Assembly (NCBI RefSeq): GCF_042683045.1 | Contig: NZ_JBHUIT010000008.1 | Span: 1 to 64,000, forward strand | Length of the DNA: 64,000 bases | Source of the DNA: Luteolibacter algae | Lineage (GTDB): Bacteria; Verrucomicrobiota; Verrucomicrobiia; Verrucomicrobiales; Akkermansiaceae | Direction: 5' to 3' | In this document: positions 54,177 through 62,963 of the stretch, one piece after another | Position numbering within the stretch: position 1 is the stretch's first letter | Layout of the letters: the number at the start of each line of letters is the position of its first letter | Translations under genes and position numbers: made by a program | The notes under the pieces: generated by a model | Seen by the model: only the letters and a program-made list of their open reading frames with translations | Database searches by the model: none | Told to the model about the DNA's origin: nothing

Positions 54177-55973
54177 ATGCCTGTAGAGTTTCAAATGCTC
54201 CTAACGTTCATCGTCCTGGGGGGCGTATTTCTCGCGTTTATCAAAGAATGGCTGCCCAATGATTTGGTGGCGTTGTGCGGTCTTGCCATCCTTCTCGGAA
54301 CGGGAGTTCTGAGTGATTCTGATCTCGGAGAGATTTTCAGTAACCCGGCACCGATGACGATTGGTGCCATGTTCATTCTCGCCGAGTCTCTGACCCGCAC
54401 CGGTGCGATCGATTGGATCGCGCACCGTTTTGAAAAATGGGCGGGAAACTCATTAACTAGAGCTGTGATCATCCTAGCTCTTATTGTGGTGCCGCTCTCG
54501 GCGTTTATGAATAATACACCGGTAGTGATCGTCTTTTTGCCGGTGCTGATGAGCTTCGCCCGGAGCACGGGCCTGAAAGCAAGCAAACTACTCATTCCTC
54601 TTTCTTTCCTGAGTATTCTTGGCGGAACGATCACTTTGATAGGAACCTCGACGAACCTGCTCGTTTCGGGATTGTCCAAGCAGCAAGGCCAGCCAGCTTT
54701 TGGAATTTTTGAGATCAGTGGTCTGGGCTTGGTGTATGCTGCTGTTGGCTCCTGTTATCTATTCTTTATCGGGCGTCATCTTTTACCCGATAGAGATACG
54801 GTAAGCAGTTTATTGGATGCCGAAGATACGCGGAAATTCGTCAGCGCCGTGGAGATCCCCTATGCCTCTCCATTGATTGGCGAGAGCTTGATCGCCCATC
54901 CATTGTTTTCCAACCGGAAGCGGACCATTGTCTACGAGGTATTGCGTCACGGTCTTCGAGTGGAAAATATACCTCTGGATGCCATCACACTTGAGGAGAG
55001 GGATGTATTGCTCTTCCGCGCGACCTCGAAACAGCTTGCGGAGATACAAGCGGCCAAAGGAGTTGTGATGATTCACCGGAAGTCGAATCTTACAGAGTCG
55101 GGGGCAGAGCAGGCCGAGGAAGTGAAAACCGTCGAGGCGATCATCGGACCGCAGAGCCAGCTGATCGGGAGGAGTGTCCGGCAGTCAAATATTCGGCGGC
55201 GTTACGGAATCGTCGTGGCTGCAGTTCATAGAAAAGGCACCAATCTCAGAGAGGGTTATCAGGATGTGAAACTCGCATTCGGCGATACGTTGCTGCTGGA
55301 AGGTCCGGTGCAAAGTATTATGAAACTTAGTCAGGAAGGGAGCTTCCTAAGCTTGAACGAAGCTTTAATGCAGCCGCATTTGAAGTCCAAGGTGTTTACC
55401 GCGATAGCAATTCTTGCCGCAGTAGTGCTGGTCTCCGCCCTGGGTATATTATCGATCACAAGCGCCGCAGTCATTGGGGCGGTGATGGTGGTTCTAACGG
55501 GGTGCCTTGAGATTCGAAAAGCCTATCAAGCTATCGAGTGGAATGTGCTGTTCCTTATCTACGGGATGCTTGGAGTAGGACTGGCGATGAAAAACACAGG
55601 AGGTGCAGAATGGGTGGCGATGAATGTGATTGGCCTGATGCCTGATTCGGGGCCATTGGTTATTCTCGCAGCGATTTATTTTCTGTCGTTCGTTCTTACA
55701 GAACTGGTCACTAATAACGCTGTGGCAATTTTGATGACTCCCATTGCTATCTCAATCGCGGCTTCTATGGAGGTTGACCCCCGGCCGTTCCTTGTGGCAA
55801 TCATGTTTGCTGCCAGCGCCAGTTTCATCACGCCTATTGGCTATCAAACCAATACCTACGTTTACGGAGCGGGGGGCTATAGATTCAGTGATTTCTTGAA
55901 GGTCGGAGTTCCGCTCAGCTTGATCCTGTGGCTTACCTCCGTGTTGTTGATTCCACGTTTTTGGCCGTTCTAG
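54177..55973 (+). CDS. SLC13-family permease with two TrkA-C domains
   Basis: A 598-residue membrane protein with about 11 helices. The N-terminal half has AFMNNTPVVIVFLPVLMSFA and GTSTNLLVSGLSKQQG, typical of divalent anion:sodium symporters (SLC13/CitMHS/ArsB-like). Two soluble TrkA-C (RCK-C) domains (about 215-295 and 310-395) are inserted between the two membrane halves. The second half repeats the NNAVAILMTPIAISIAASME pattern. The likely substrate is an anion such as sulfate or a dicarboxylate; it cannot be told from sequence. TrkA-C domains suggest ligand control. Confidence 0.92.
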   Translation: MPVEFQMLLTFIVLGGVFLAFIKEWLPNDLVALCGLAILLGTGVLSDSDLGEIFSNPAPMTIGAMFILAESLTRTGAIDWIAHRFEKWAGNSLTRAVIILALIVVPLSAFMNNTPVVIVFLPVLMSFARSTGLKASKLLIPLSFLSILGGTITLIGTSTNLLVSGLSKQQGQPAFGIFEISGLGLVYAAVGSCYLFFIGRHLLPDRDTVSSLLDAEDTRKFVSAVEIPYASPLIGESLIAHPLFSNRKRTIVYEVLRHGLRVENIPLDAITLEERDVLLFRATSKQLAEIQAAKGVVMIHRKSNLTESGAEQAEEVKTVEAIIGPQSQLIGRSVRQSNIRRRYGIVVAAVHRKGTNLREGYQDVKLAFGDTLLLEGPVQSIMKLSQEGSFLSLNEALMQPHLKSKVFTAIAILAAVVLVSALGILSITSAAVIGAVMVVLTGCLEIRKAYQAIEWNVLFLIYGMLGVGLAMKNTGGAEWVAMNVIGLMPDSGPLVILAAIYFLSFVLTELVTNNAVAILMTPIAISIAASMEVDPRPFLVAIMFAASASFITPIGYQTNTYVYGAGGYRFSDFLKVGVPLSLILWLTSVLLIPRFWPF

Positions 55974-55986
55974 GACCTTTTGAAAA

Positions 55987-56799
55987 TCAAGCAGCAGGCG
56001 ATAGATTGATCTGGCAAATTTGCTGAAGCTTGGAGTGCAAAACGCTGCGGTTATATGTTTGTGCCTGTGGAATACGGAGAAGCGTTGTCCGGTTTGCCGC
56101 GAAAACAGCGTTGATTGCGCGATCTCTTTCCATCCGTTCTGAGGTAAAGTGGGATTGATCGTCGAGTTCCACGCCACAGAGAATTCTCTTACTGCGCAGT
56201 CCCATCAACGCAAAATCGACCCTGGCGGATGTTGTTCGTCCATTTTTTGAATCGGTATTTGTATATCCGGAGCCAAATATTTCATCCAGTCGTGGGTGGA
56301 CCAGAAACTGAGTGCCCTCTGGGGCAAGGGGTTTCAAAACCTCGAAAAAGGCAATTTCTTCCGTGGTCATCTCAAAGTCCGAGGCACGATCTGATTCAGC
56401 AACAGGTGAATGCAGAGTCTTTGATGACGGGAACGAAACGTTTTTGAGTGACGGATGTTTCCGCAGATAAAAGAAAATTGATGCCCCTATTACAGAGCCA
56501 ATAATGCAAAGGGAATAAAAGCCTATGATTAATTTGTTTTCTATACCCGCCAGGCTATTTCCCGGATTTGAAATAGAAGCGGAACCGATGTGTCCTTTTA
56601 GGAGGGGGGCGTCATCCGTGGAAAAATGAGAATGAATGCCTGGGTAATGAATCGTGGAAATGACTGCCGTCCCAGAGCTTTCATTTGTATCATTCACTGT
56701 GAATACCCCGCGGAATATTGCATTTCCTTCGGTTTCACCGGCTATGGATATGAGTGGAAAAATCATTCCAATTGCTATGATGGCCAATTTCATTTGCAC
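55987..56799 (-). CDS. Membrane-anchored DUF2726 domain protein
   Basis: A 270-residue protein with an N-terminal signal (MQMKLAIIAIGMIFPLISIA), a short outer segment, a membrane helix (about 89-112) and then a C-terminal DUF2726 domain. The domain has RVDFALMGLRSKRILCGVEL and DDQSHFTSERMERDRAINAV, which are typical for this restriction-nuclease-like fold. In that fold an Asp and a Glu-x-Asp-like motif bind metal; here Asp in VDF and Glu in VELDD are present. The domain is probably cytoplasmic. Convergent with the SLC13 gene (13 nt). Function is not known. Confidence 0.85.
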   Translation of the reverse strand: MQMKLAIIAIGMIFPLISIAGETEGNAIFRGVFTVNDTNESSGTAVISTIHYPGIHSHFSTDDAPLLKGHIGSASISNPGNSLAGIENKLIIGFYSLCIIGSVIGASIFFYLRKHPSLKNVSFPSSKTLHSPVAESDRASDFEMTTEEIAFFEVLKPLAPEGTQFLVHPRLDEIFGSGYTNTDSKNGRTTSARVDFALMGLRSKRILCGVELDDQSHFTSERMERDRAINAVFAANRTTLLRIPQAQTYNRSVLHSKLQQICQINLSPAA

Positions 56800-57210
56800 G
56801 CGATGTTCTGTTTGTCTAACGGTTTTTCAATCATAAAAATTTAATACCTGTTAGGTATTTTTTCGTAAGATTGTAAGTCGCTGATCTTCAGGATAGAACA
56901 AATTCAGATTTTTTGATGCAATGGGTGGTCACTAATGTTCGGGATCTTCTGAATGATATTTATATGATAAATTAGCTGCTGAAAATGGTCTCGAATGCAT
57001 GTTTTCGAGATTCTCGATTGCTAATTTTCGATCAGATGATCTGAGTTGCTCATCCATATTTGGAGGGATTGCAGAATGCAGGATTTTTTTCCGCAGTCCG
57101 TGCCATTTGTCATCTCGGAACGGAGCGCAACTGTCTGATTCGCCTAGTTCTAGGGTGAAGTCCGTTGGAATGGCATCTGCGGATAGGAGAGGTAACAACT
57201 GAATAAAATT
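56800..57210. other. Intergenic region with a small hairpin
   Basis: A 411-nt divergent space between the DUF2726 gene and the acidic-protein gene. It contains a perfect 7-bp hairpin AATACCT-GTT-AGGTATT at 56843-56859 with a T run after it. A minus-strand frame (56932-57372) has no family resemblance and overlaps the plus-strand gene. Confidence 0.5.
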
Positions 57211-57495
57211 ATGTGCCCAATCGACCCCGTAGAAACATCCGACAAGCAGAACCAAGCTCCAATGTCTCCTCCTTACATCGACGACGATGTGAACCAAACG
57301 TTGACAGAACAAGGACTTCAAGCAGCTGAAAACGAAAAGAGGGACGCTGTGATAAGTGAATATGAAAAACAAGCCTCCACCAGTGATGAGCCGGAAGAGA
57401 CGCTAGATGACATCGAGTATCCTGACGGGACTGAAACCAAACAGAGCCCTGAAATCTCGGCGATGCATCCTGAGAACGACACCCCGCGCGGCTAA
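57211..57495 (+). CDS. Small acidic protein of unknown function
   Basis: A 94-residue protein, strongly acidic and probably disordered. It has no membrane segment; typical stretches are MSPPYIDDDVNQTLTEQGLQ and ASTSDEPEETLDDIEYPDG. I recognise no family. The start is uncertain: ATG 57211 or ATG 57262. It lies 24 nt upstream of the helical-bundle gene and could be its partner. Evidence that it is real is the lack of in-frame stops and the close spacing; composition is biased. Confidence 0.5.
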   Translation: MCPIDPVETSDKQNQAPMSPPYIDDDVNQTLTEQGLQAAENEKRDAVISEYEKQASTSDEPEETLDDIEYPDGTETKQSPEISAMHPENDTPRG

Positions 57496-57519
57496 GTTAA
57501 CAGTGAGCCTTAATTGTTT

Positions 57520-58092
57520 ATGAAAGATATACACCACTCAAGTATTATCCATTACGTTAACGATATAGTCGCCATGGAGCGTGATATTGTTAACGCCGTG
57601 AGAACACAACTCGAAGACGATCGGGTGCGTGATCATCCACAACTCCATTCACTTTTTTTAGAGATTGCAGTAAATGGGGATTACCGTGCGGAAGTTTTTG
57701 AAAAACTTATAGCCCAGGAGGGCGGCTCTCTCGGCGGAGCTATAAAAGAGGGAATCGCAGCAGTAGCAGGGGTAATGGCTGGGCTTTATGGAATTACCAG
57801 GCAGCATCCTCTGTCTCATATGGTTCGTGATAATACCGTGGCAATGAATGTGGCTTCAACCAGTTATAGTATGTTGCTGACCTTGGCATTGGCCACCAAT
57901 CACAAGCGCTGTGAGGAGCTTGCCCTATCGGCGCTAAACAGCTGCCCGAAATTGGTTCGGCAGCTTACTGACGTGCTTCCGTATGTCGTGCTGGAGGAGA
58001 TATCCGGAGATGCTCCAGCTCCCAATATGATGGCAGCGGAGCAGGCCAACGATTTGATCCAGAGATCCTGGAAGCAGCACGAGCCCGTTTGA
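57520..58092 (+). CDS. Putative ferritin-like four-helix protein of unknown function
   Basis: A protein of about 190 residues, all helical, starting MKDIHHSSIIHYVNDIVAME. It has three or four long helices with Glu and His residues at positions usual for ferritin-like folds (ERDIVNAVRTQL; EIAVNGDYRAEVFEKLIAQE). A glycine-rich turn, GGSLGGAIKEGIAAVAGVMA, follows. No iron-site pattern (ExxH pair) is clear, so a metal role is not supported. The TTG at 57514 is a possible alternative start. A stress-related role, as for similar helical proteins, is only inference. Confidence 0.55.
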   Translation: MKDIHHSSIIHYVNDIVAMERDIVNAVRTQLEDDRVRDHPQLHSLFLEIAVNGDYRAEVFEKLIAQEGGSLGGAIKEGIAAVAGVMAGLYGITRQHPLSHMVRDNTVAMNVASTSYSMLLTLALATNHKRCEELALSALNSCPKLVRQLTDVLPYVVLEEISGDAPAPNMMAAEQANDLIQRSWKQHEPV

Positions 58093-59658
58093 TCAGGCTT
58101 CGAACGGGACGAGACTGCGATACATAGAGACATACGAATCGATCATCTTCTCCGGAGAAAAGGCGCAGACCGCGTCTTTCATGATTCGGGCCCGTTGGGA
58201 ATCACGGAGTTCAGGAGATTGTCTGTGGAATTCAAGAGCCCGATCAATCGCCCAGCGCAGACCTTCTGAATTATGAACCTCGAAGGGGAATCCGCTTCCT
58301 TGGTTTTCTTCCCAGTTCAAAGACGTGACAGTATCACGCAAGCCCCCTGTGCTGTGAACGATCGGGATGCTGCCGTAGCGCTGTCCGATCATCTGGGCGA
58401 GTCCGCAGGGCTCGAATGATGATGGCATCAACACAAAATCCGAAGCAGCGTAAGCCAGCCGTGAAAACGGCTCGTGGAACTTGCGGATTGCAACATGATC
58501 ATGGAGTTTTCCAATCGAGACGATATCCTCGAAGTGGCGAGAGAACGGACCATCTGCCACGAAGACAATTTGTATCCCGGAATCGGCGTTGGCTTTTACC
58601 AGATCTTCTAGAATTTCTGCAAGCAGCTGGCAGCCTTTCTGCATCGGATCCAGGCGCGATGGCCAGAAAAGCACGGGAATGTCCGGATTCTGTTCGAATC
58701 CCAGCATGCGCTGTAACTCGATTTTGTTTTCCCGTTTTCCCTCTACGTGAGTATCGGCATTGAAGCGACGGAAGATGAATCGATCGTTCTGAGGGGAGCG
58801 TTCTTCCGGCAATGAATTGAGAATGCCCGAGGCATGCCCCGCGGAGATTTTCCCCTGGACCGCATCCGCCACCTGCCACGGACAATTATGGCTGCGATAG
58901 CTTAACTCTTCCAGAAAACTTGGACTCACCGTGTTTACACGATCCGCCGCTAAAATTCCCGATGCCAGCATGCTAACGGTATTGTGACTGCGCGTTTCCT
59001 CATAGGAATATGGATATCGCTCGAAATACAGATGGCTCCAGAATTCAGCGGAATCGATCCCCCGGTCCTCGATATGGGCGAGGTTCGTCCGTTCGTCGTG
59101 GAGATTATGCATCGTGAAAATCGACGGAATTCCCATACTGCGCGCCGCGGCAGGAACCAAGCCTGTCATCCAGTCATGACAGTGGATGATATCCGGTTTT
59201 ATCCGGGGCATTACATAATGAATCACATCGCGCTGGAAGGCCAGTGCCGCCCGTAGATTTGACTCTTGGCTGCCATCGTAGACGGACTTTCTATAATAAA
59301 ACTCTCTATCCTTACAAAGATGTAATCGCGGAGAGTGACCATTGCTGCCGGGCTGGTAAAGCGATCGGAAATGCGGTAAGGCTACATGAACTTCTGCGCC
59401 TGATTCCGTCAACGAATCCAACAGCAACGCGCTGACATCCGCCAGGCCGCCGGCTTTTACGCATGGTGAATTCCGCCCGTCCTGACTGAGGTAGGAGCTC
59501 TCACTTATTTCCGGAGTAACCAATAATACTTTCAATCTTCGCGGTTGCTGGCGTTTTTTGATCTGCTGGGAATTTCGACTAATACGAGCTTCGGCTATCC
59601 TGTTGGGGCTTGCTAGTGGTTTGTGGGGCGGGGCTGCTGGCAAAGTATTGAGGTGCAT
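58093..59658 (-). CDS. glgA: Glycogen synthase (ADP-glucose type)
   Basis: A glycosyltransferase family 5 enzyme of about 521 residues that extends alpha-1,4-glucan from ADP-glucose. Landmarks are KVLLVTPEISESSYLSQDG, the sugar-nucleotide loop KAGGLADVSALLLDSL, HCHDWMTGLVPAAARSMG, and the C-terminal retaining motif MPSSFEPCGLAQMIGQRYGS. An N-terminal extension of about 30 residues (Pro/Ala-rich, then QQIKKRQQPRRL) precedes the catalytic domain. ATG 59658 is chosen over an upstream start at 59706. It is convergent with the helical-bundle gene, without intergenic space. Confidence 0.92.
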   Translation of the reverse strand: MHLNTLPAAPPHKPLASPNRIAEARISRNSQQIKKRQQPRRLKVLLVTPEISESSYLSQDGRNSPCVKAGGLADVSALLLDSLTESGAEVHVALPHFRSLYQPGSNGHSPRLHLCKDREFYYRKSVYDGSQESNLRAALAFQRDVIHYVMPRIKPDIIHCHDWMTGLVPAAARSMGIPSIFTMHNLHDERTNLAHIEDRGIDSAEFWSHLYFERYPYSYEETRSHNTVSMLASGILAADRVNTVSPSFLEELSYRSHNCPWQVADAVQGKISAGHASGILNSLPEERSPQNDRFIFRRFNADTHVEGKRENKIELQRMLGFEQNPDIPVLFWPSRLDPMQKGCQLLAEILEDLVKANADSGIQIVFVADGPFSRHFEDIVSIGKLHDHVAIRKFHEPFSRLAYAASDFVLMPSSFEPCGLAQMIGQRYGSIPIVHSTGGLRDTVTSLNWEENQGSGFPFEVHNSEGLRWAIDRALEFHRQSPELRDSQRARIMKDAVCAFSPEKMIDSYVSMYRSLVPFEA

Positions 59659-60003
59659 GGTATAGACTAATCGAAGTTCGTAAATATCTAGCGATATTAG
59701 TGCCATTGGCAGAAATGGTATGAAACATGGAAGAATACAGGGTTGATGAAGATTCCAAGACCTCTGCTGGATGCAAATTGCAGTAGGATACTGGCATTTT
59801 GCGGCTACAACTCATCCATAAAAAGAGCACATTCAGAAACGTATTCCAGTGATAACTATGTCACATTTGATCAGCATTTCTCTTGCCACTTCGGGAGCCA
59901 AAGCTCACAACAAGCGCCGCCCGTTTCGGTGGTGCATCTCAAAATCTGTTGTGCTCACCGGAGCCGAGGCAGAATGTCCTGTAAATCAACCACAGCGCCC
60001 ATC

Positions 60004-61170
60004 ATGCACAGCATTTCATCACGAATCGATAAGGTTTCCCCATCACTTACTCTCGCCGTAACGGCTCAGACCAAAGCATTGATTGCCAAGGGCGAAGAGG
60101 TTTACGCACTGGCCGGTGGAGAGCCGGAAGTGGACACTCCGACCTTTATTAAGGAAGCTGCCGTAAAGGCTCTTATGGAAGGCCGGACGAAATACACACC
60201 CTCCGGCGGTATTCCAGAGCTGCGGAAGGCACTTTCGACGAAGTTCAAGACCGACAATGGCCTCGATTACGAGCCAAATCAGATCTGTGTGACAGCGGGC
60301 GCTAAAATGGCTTGTTTCAACGCAATTCTCGCCGTGATCGAGGATGGTGATGAAGTCATTATCCCGACTCCATATTGGGTTTCATATCCTGAAATGGTGC
60401 GTATGGCAGGCGGTGTCCCGGTTCTGGTGGAAACCAAAGAATCCACCGGCTGGAAGATGACTCCGGAGCAGTTTGAGGACGCGATGACTCCTGCGACCAA
60501 GATGGTGATCATCAATACGCCTTCCAATCCTACTGGGGCGGTTTACAGCCGCGAGGAGCTTCTCGCTCTCGGCGAAATCGCGGTGGGAGAAGACATCATG
60601 ATCCTTTCCGACGAGATTTATGAAAAACTCGTCTACGGCGGTGCCGAGCACGTTTCCATCGCTTCGCTCAGTGAAGAGCTCTATAATCTGACGATTACTG
60701 TAAACGGCTTTTCAAAAGCCTTCTCAATGACCGGTTGGCGCCTTGGCTACACGGCAGCCGCCAAGCCTGTCGCGGAAGCGATCGATAAGATCCAGAACCA
60801 TTCCGTCTCCAACGCGACCACCTTTGCACAATACGGAGCGCTTGCGGCACTGGAGGGAGACCAATCCTTCATCGAAGATCTTCGCGGAGAATATGATGTG
60901 AAACGCCAGTTCGTCTTCTCTCGCCTCAGCGCGATCCCGAATATCCGGGTGATTGAGCCGAAGGGTGCATTTTACTTCTTTGTCTACACCGGCCAAACAG
61001 GGCTCAAATCCATGAATCTCTGTGACAAATTGCTTTCGCGTTACAAAGTGGCGGCGATCCCGGGAATCGCCTTCGGGTATGACGATGGAATCCGCATTAG
61101 TTACTGCACTACGCTCGACGTTCTCAATGAAGGTCTTACGCGTTTCGAGCAGTTTTGCAAAGAGCACTAA
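60004..61170 (+). CDS. PLP-dependent aminotransferase (aspartate aminotransferase type)
   Basis: A 388-residue fold type I aminotransferase. The PLP lysine is Lys238 in VNGFSKAFSMTGWRLGY. Other landmarks are ALAGGEPEVDTPTFIKEAAV, TPYWVSYPEMVRMAGG, INTPSNPTGAVY and LSDEIYEKLVYGG, characteristic of aspartate/aromatic aminotransferases of subgroup I. The likely reaction is transfer between aspartate (or another amino acid) and 2-oxoglutarate. An upstream frame to 59743 gives an unlike, His/Ser-rich extension and was rejected in favour of ATG 60004. A terminator follows. Confidence 0.95.
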   Translation: MHSISSRIDKVSPSLTLAVTAQTKALIAKGEEVYALAGGEPEVDTPTFIKEAAVKALMEGRTKYTPSGGIPELRKALSTKFKTDNGLDYEPNQICVTAGAKMACFNAILAVIEDGDEVIIPTPYWVSYPEMVRMAGGVPVLVETKESTGWKMTPEQFEDAMTPATKMVIINTPSNPTGAVYSREELLALGEIAVGEDIMILSDEIYEKLVYGGAEHVSIASLSEELYNLTITVNGFSKAFSMTGWRLGYTAAAKPVAEAIDKIQNHSVSNATTFAQYGALAALEGDQSFIEDLRGEYDVKRQFVFSRLSAIPNIRVIEPKGAFYFFVYTGQTGLKSMNLCDKLLSRYKVAAIPGIAFGYDDGIRISYCTTLDVLNEGLTRFEQFCKEH

Positions 61171-61190
61171 ACTGATCTAGGAATTTTTAA

Positions 61191-61227
61191 AAAGCGTATC
61201 GGACAATGGACCGATACGCTTTTTTTA
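61191..61227 (+). terminator. Intrinsic terminator after the aminotransferase gene
   Basis: A stem of about 12 bp AAAGCGTATCGG / CCGATACGCTTT around ACAATGGA, ending in a T7 run. It is 20 nt after the stop codon. Confidence 0.92.
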
Positions 61228-61280
61228 TAATCTTCTCACAGGGAAAAGCTTACGGGATGTTATAAATTTGATACTAATTT

Positions 61281-62213
61281 CTATAAAAACTCCGTAAAAA
61301 TCATATTGGGAAAACTGTGTGAAATCCTGTCTCGTTCGATGGGGGTTGCTGTTACCAGCGCGGTTGAAAGAGCATCGGCCAAGGTCGCGCTTGGTGCTTC
61401 AGTCACGATGGTGCTGTTAACATTGGGTGTCTTCCCATCGGATGGATGAAAGATATGATGGAGCCGGCCTTCGGGATCGAAGACATGTCCGTAGCCTGCG
61501 GAAACGGCTATCGCGCTATTGGGTCGGAGATCCCGGGTAATCAACCTGCTCGAATTTTTTCCGCGGATTTCAACGGACCAGGGCTTTCCGTCCGGAGCTG
61601 TGCCCAGCGCGGCGTATTCGCCAATGTTTACAAGGGCGTTCTCAACTCCCGCTTTCCGTAGCAAGCTGCGGATTTCATCACTGGCGTAACCCTGCACGAT
61701 GCCATTGAGCGTGATTGCCATTCCCGGTTTCGTAAAATCCACTCTGTTCCGGTTCAGTCGTATCTTGCGGTAATCGACGAGGGACAGCGCTGTTTGCCAG
61801 GTGTGTTTTTTGAGTTCGGCTCGCTGGACCAAATCCGCGTTTTTCCAATTTTGGCGATATTCCCATAACGGCTGAACTGTGGGGTCAAAGAGACCGCCGG
61901 TGGTTTCGCTTATTGTGAGCGCCGTATGGAGTAGTTGGAAAAACTCCGAATCTGGATTTTCAAGAAAGCCGTTACGGTTCAGTCTGGAGATTGCTGATTC
62001 CGGTTGATAAAGGCTGAAAAGTGCCTCGATTTCCGCGAGGCGCTGCGAGCTTGAATTACAAATTTTCCGGAAAAGTGCGGAACTTATACCATGGGTCTTG
62101 AAATGAATGTCTGTGCCGAAGGCGATGGATGAGAATGTGTGGATCTTTGTTTCTTCTCGGCAGGATGGGAGTGTGGAAAGGCCAATGACCTTCAAAAAAT
62201 GGCGCCGGTTCAT
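61281..62213 (-). CDS. apbE: FAD:protein FMN transferase (ApbE), probable lipoprotein
   Basis: A 310-residue enzyme that attaches FMN from FAD to a Thr/Ser of target proteins in the periplasm. The N-terminus MNRRHFLKVIGLSTLPSC has a Tat-like RRHFLK motif followed by a lipobox (LPSC). The catalytic fold contains FSLYQPESAISRLNRNG, TTGGLFDPTVQPLWEY, ALVNIGEYAALG and a metal-binding region near EAPSATLADALSTALV. The N-terminal ATG overlaps the stop of the PepSY gene by 4 nt. The FMN-binding protein encoded two genes upstream is the obvious substrate. Confidence 0.93.
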   Translation of the reverse strand: MNRRHFLKVIGLSTLPSCREETKIHTFSSIAFGTDIHFKTHGISSALFRKICNSSSQRLAEIEALFSLYQPESAISRLNRNGFLENPDSEFFQLLHTALTISETTGGLFDPTVQPLWEYRQNWKNADLVQRAELKKHTWQTALSLVDYRKIRLNRNRVDFTKPGMAITLNGIVQGYASDEIRSLLRKAGVENALVNIGEYAALGTAPDGKPWSVEIRGKNSSRLITRDLRPNSAIAVSAGYGHVFDPEGRLHHIFHPSDGKTPNVNSTIVTEAPSATLADALSTALVTATPIERDRISHSFPNMIFTEFL

Positions 62214-62959
62214 CGGTTACGTTTCCGGTTCTTGAAGAACAAAATGAGTCCTGAGATGGAGAGAGCCAAGACTCCGATGGCGGCGATGTCCCACAGCCAT
62301 TTGCCCACCGGGCCCAGGATTCTTCCGGAATGGATATCGAGGATTACCCGATCAAGCGGCAGACCCTCCCCACGGAACGCGGTTTTCCAAGCGGATTTTT
62401 CAGAAAGAGTGGGGGTGACAGGTTCCGACCACTGGACATCCGGAGGTGTTGTGGTTTTCGTAAAGCCCAGGAGATCGGGATCGCTGATAAAAAATTGATC
62501 ACCCGATCGCAGAACCAGGGATAGGCTGGAGCTGCGCCCGGCTTTTTCAAAAGGTTTTGGTATTTCCGGCGGATTGAGTTTTTCGATGAGTTCTCCATCC
62601 AATCCATAATAGTGAATCGTCTGCCGGGTGACGATGGCGAATCCGTCCCGAAGCGGAACCGCTCCAATGAGCGTGGAATCGGAATCGATCAGTCGAGAAG
62701 CATGGAAGAGGCTGCCGTCCCAGGATGCGGCGTAAGTCCTGCCATCCATTCCATAAGCGATTGGTTCGCCCTTCAGTGTCATCCCATACGGGCGGAGTAT
62801 GAGGGGACTTGTGACGTGACGGGCCTTCAGCCCTAGATCCACCGAATGATTGAGCAATACACCGGTAATGCAGGCAATCGAAAGGGGAATGATCAAAATA
62901 AGGCCGGACCATCGATGAAATCGGCGGTTCCAGCGCCGGTTTTTCATTGGAGGTGGCAC
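62210..62959 (-). CDS. PepSY-associated transmembrane protein
   Basis: A 249-residue protein with an N-terminal membrane helix (FHRWSGLILIIPLSIACITG, preceded by Arg/Lys) and a C-terminal helix (WLWDIAAIGVLALSISGLIL). In between is an extracytoplasmic beta-rich domain of about 180 residues. The His in FHRWSG and LNHSVDLG, and DIHSGRILGPVGKW near the second helix, are the pattern of PepSY-associated proteins that may bind heme and pass electrons across the membrane. The start is 4 nt after the FMN-binding gene stop, and the end overlaps apbE by 4 nt. Confidence 0.85.
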   Translation of the reverse strand: MPPPMKNRRWNRRFHRWSGLILIIPLSIACITGVLLNHSVDLGLKARHVTSPLILRPYGMTLKGEPIAYGMDGRTYAASWDGSLFHASRLIDSDSTLIGAVPLRDGFAIVTRQTIHYYGLDGELIEKLNPPEIPKPFEKAGRSSSLSLVLRSGDQFFISDPDLLGFTKTTTPPDVQWSEPVTPTLSEKSAWKTAFRGEGLPLDRVILDIHSGRILGPVGKWLWDIAAIGVLALSISGLILFFKNRKRNR

Positions 62960-62963
62960 AGGC

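Noticed and set aside
56932..57372. A 146-codon minus-strand frame
   Set aside because: It overlaps the plus-strand acidic-protein gene and has no recognisable domain or ribosome-binding site.
59743..60003. N-terminal extension of the aminotransferase
   Set aside because: The extra 87 residues are Ser/His/Cys-rich and unlike aminotransferases; the family start is at 60004.
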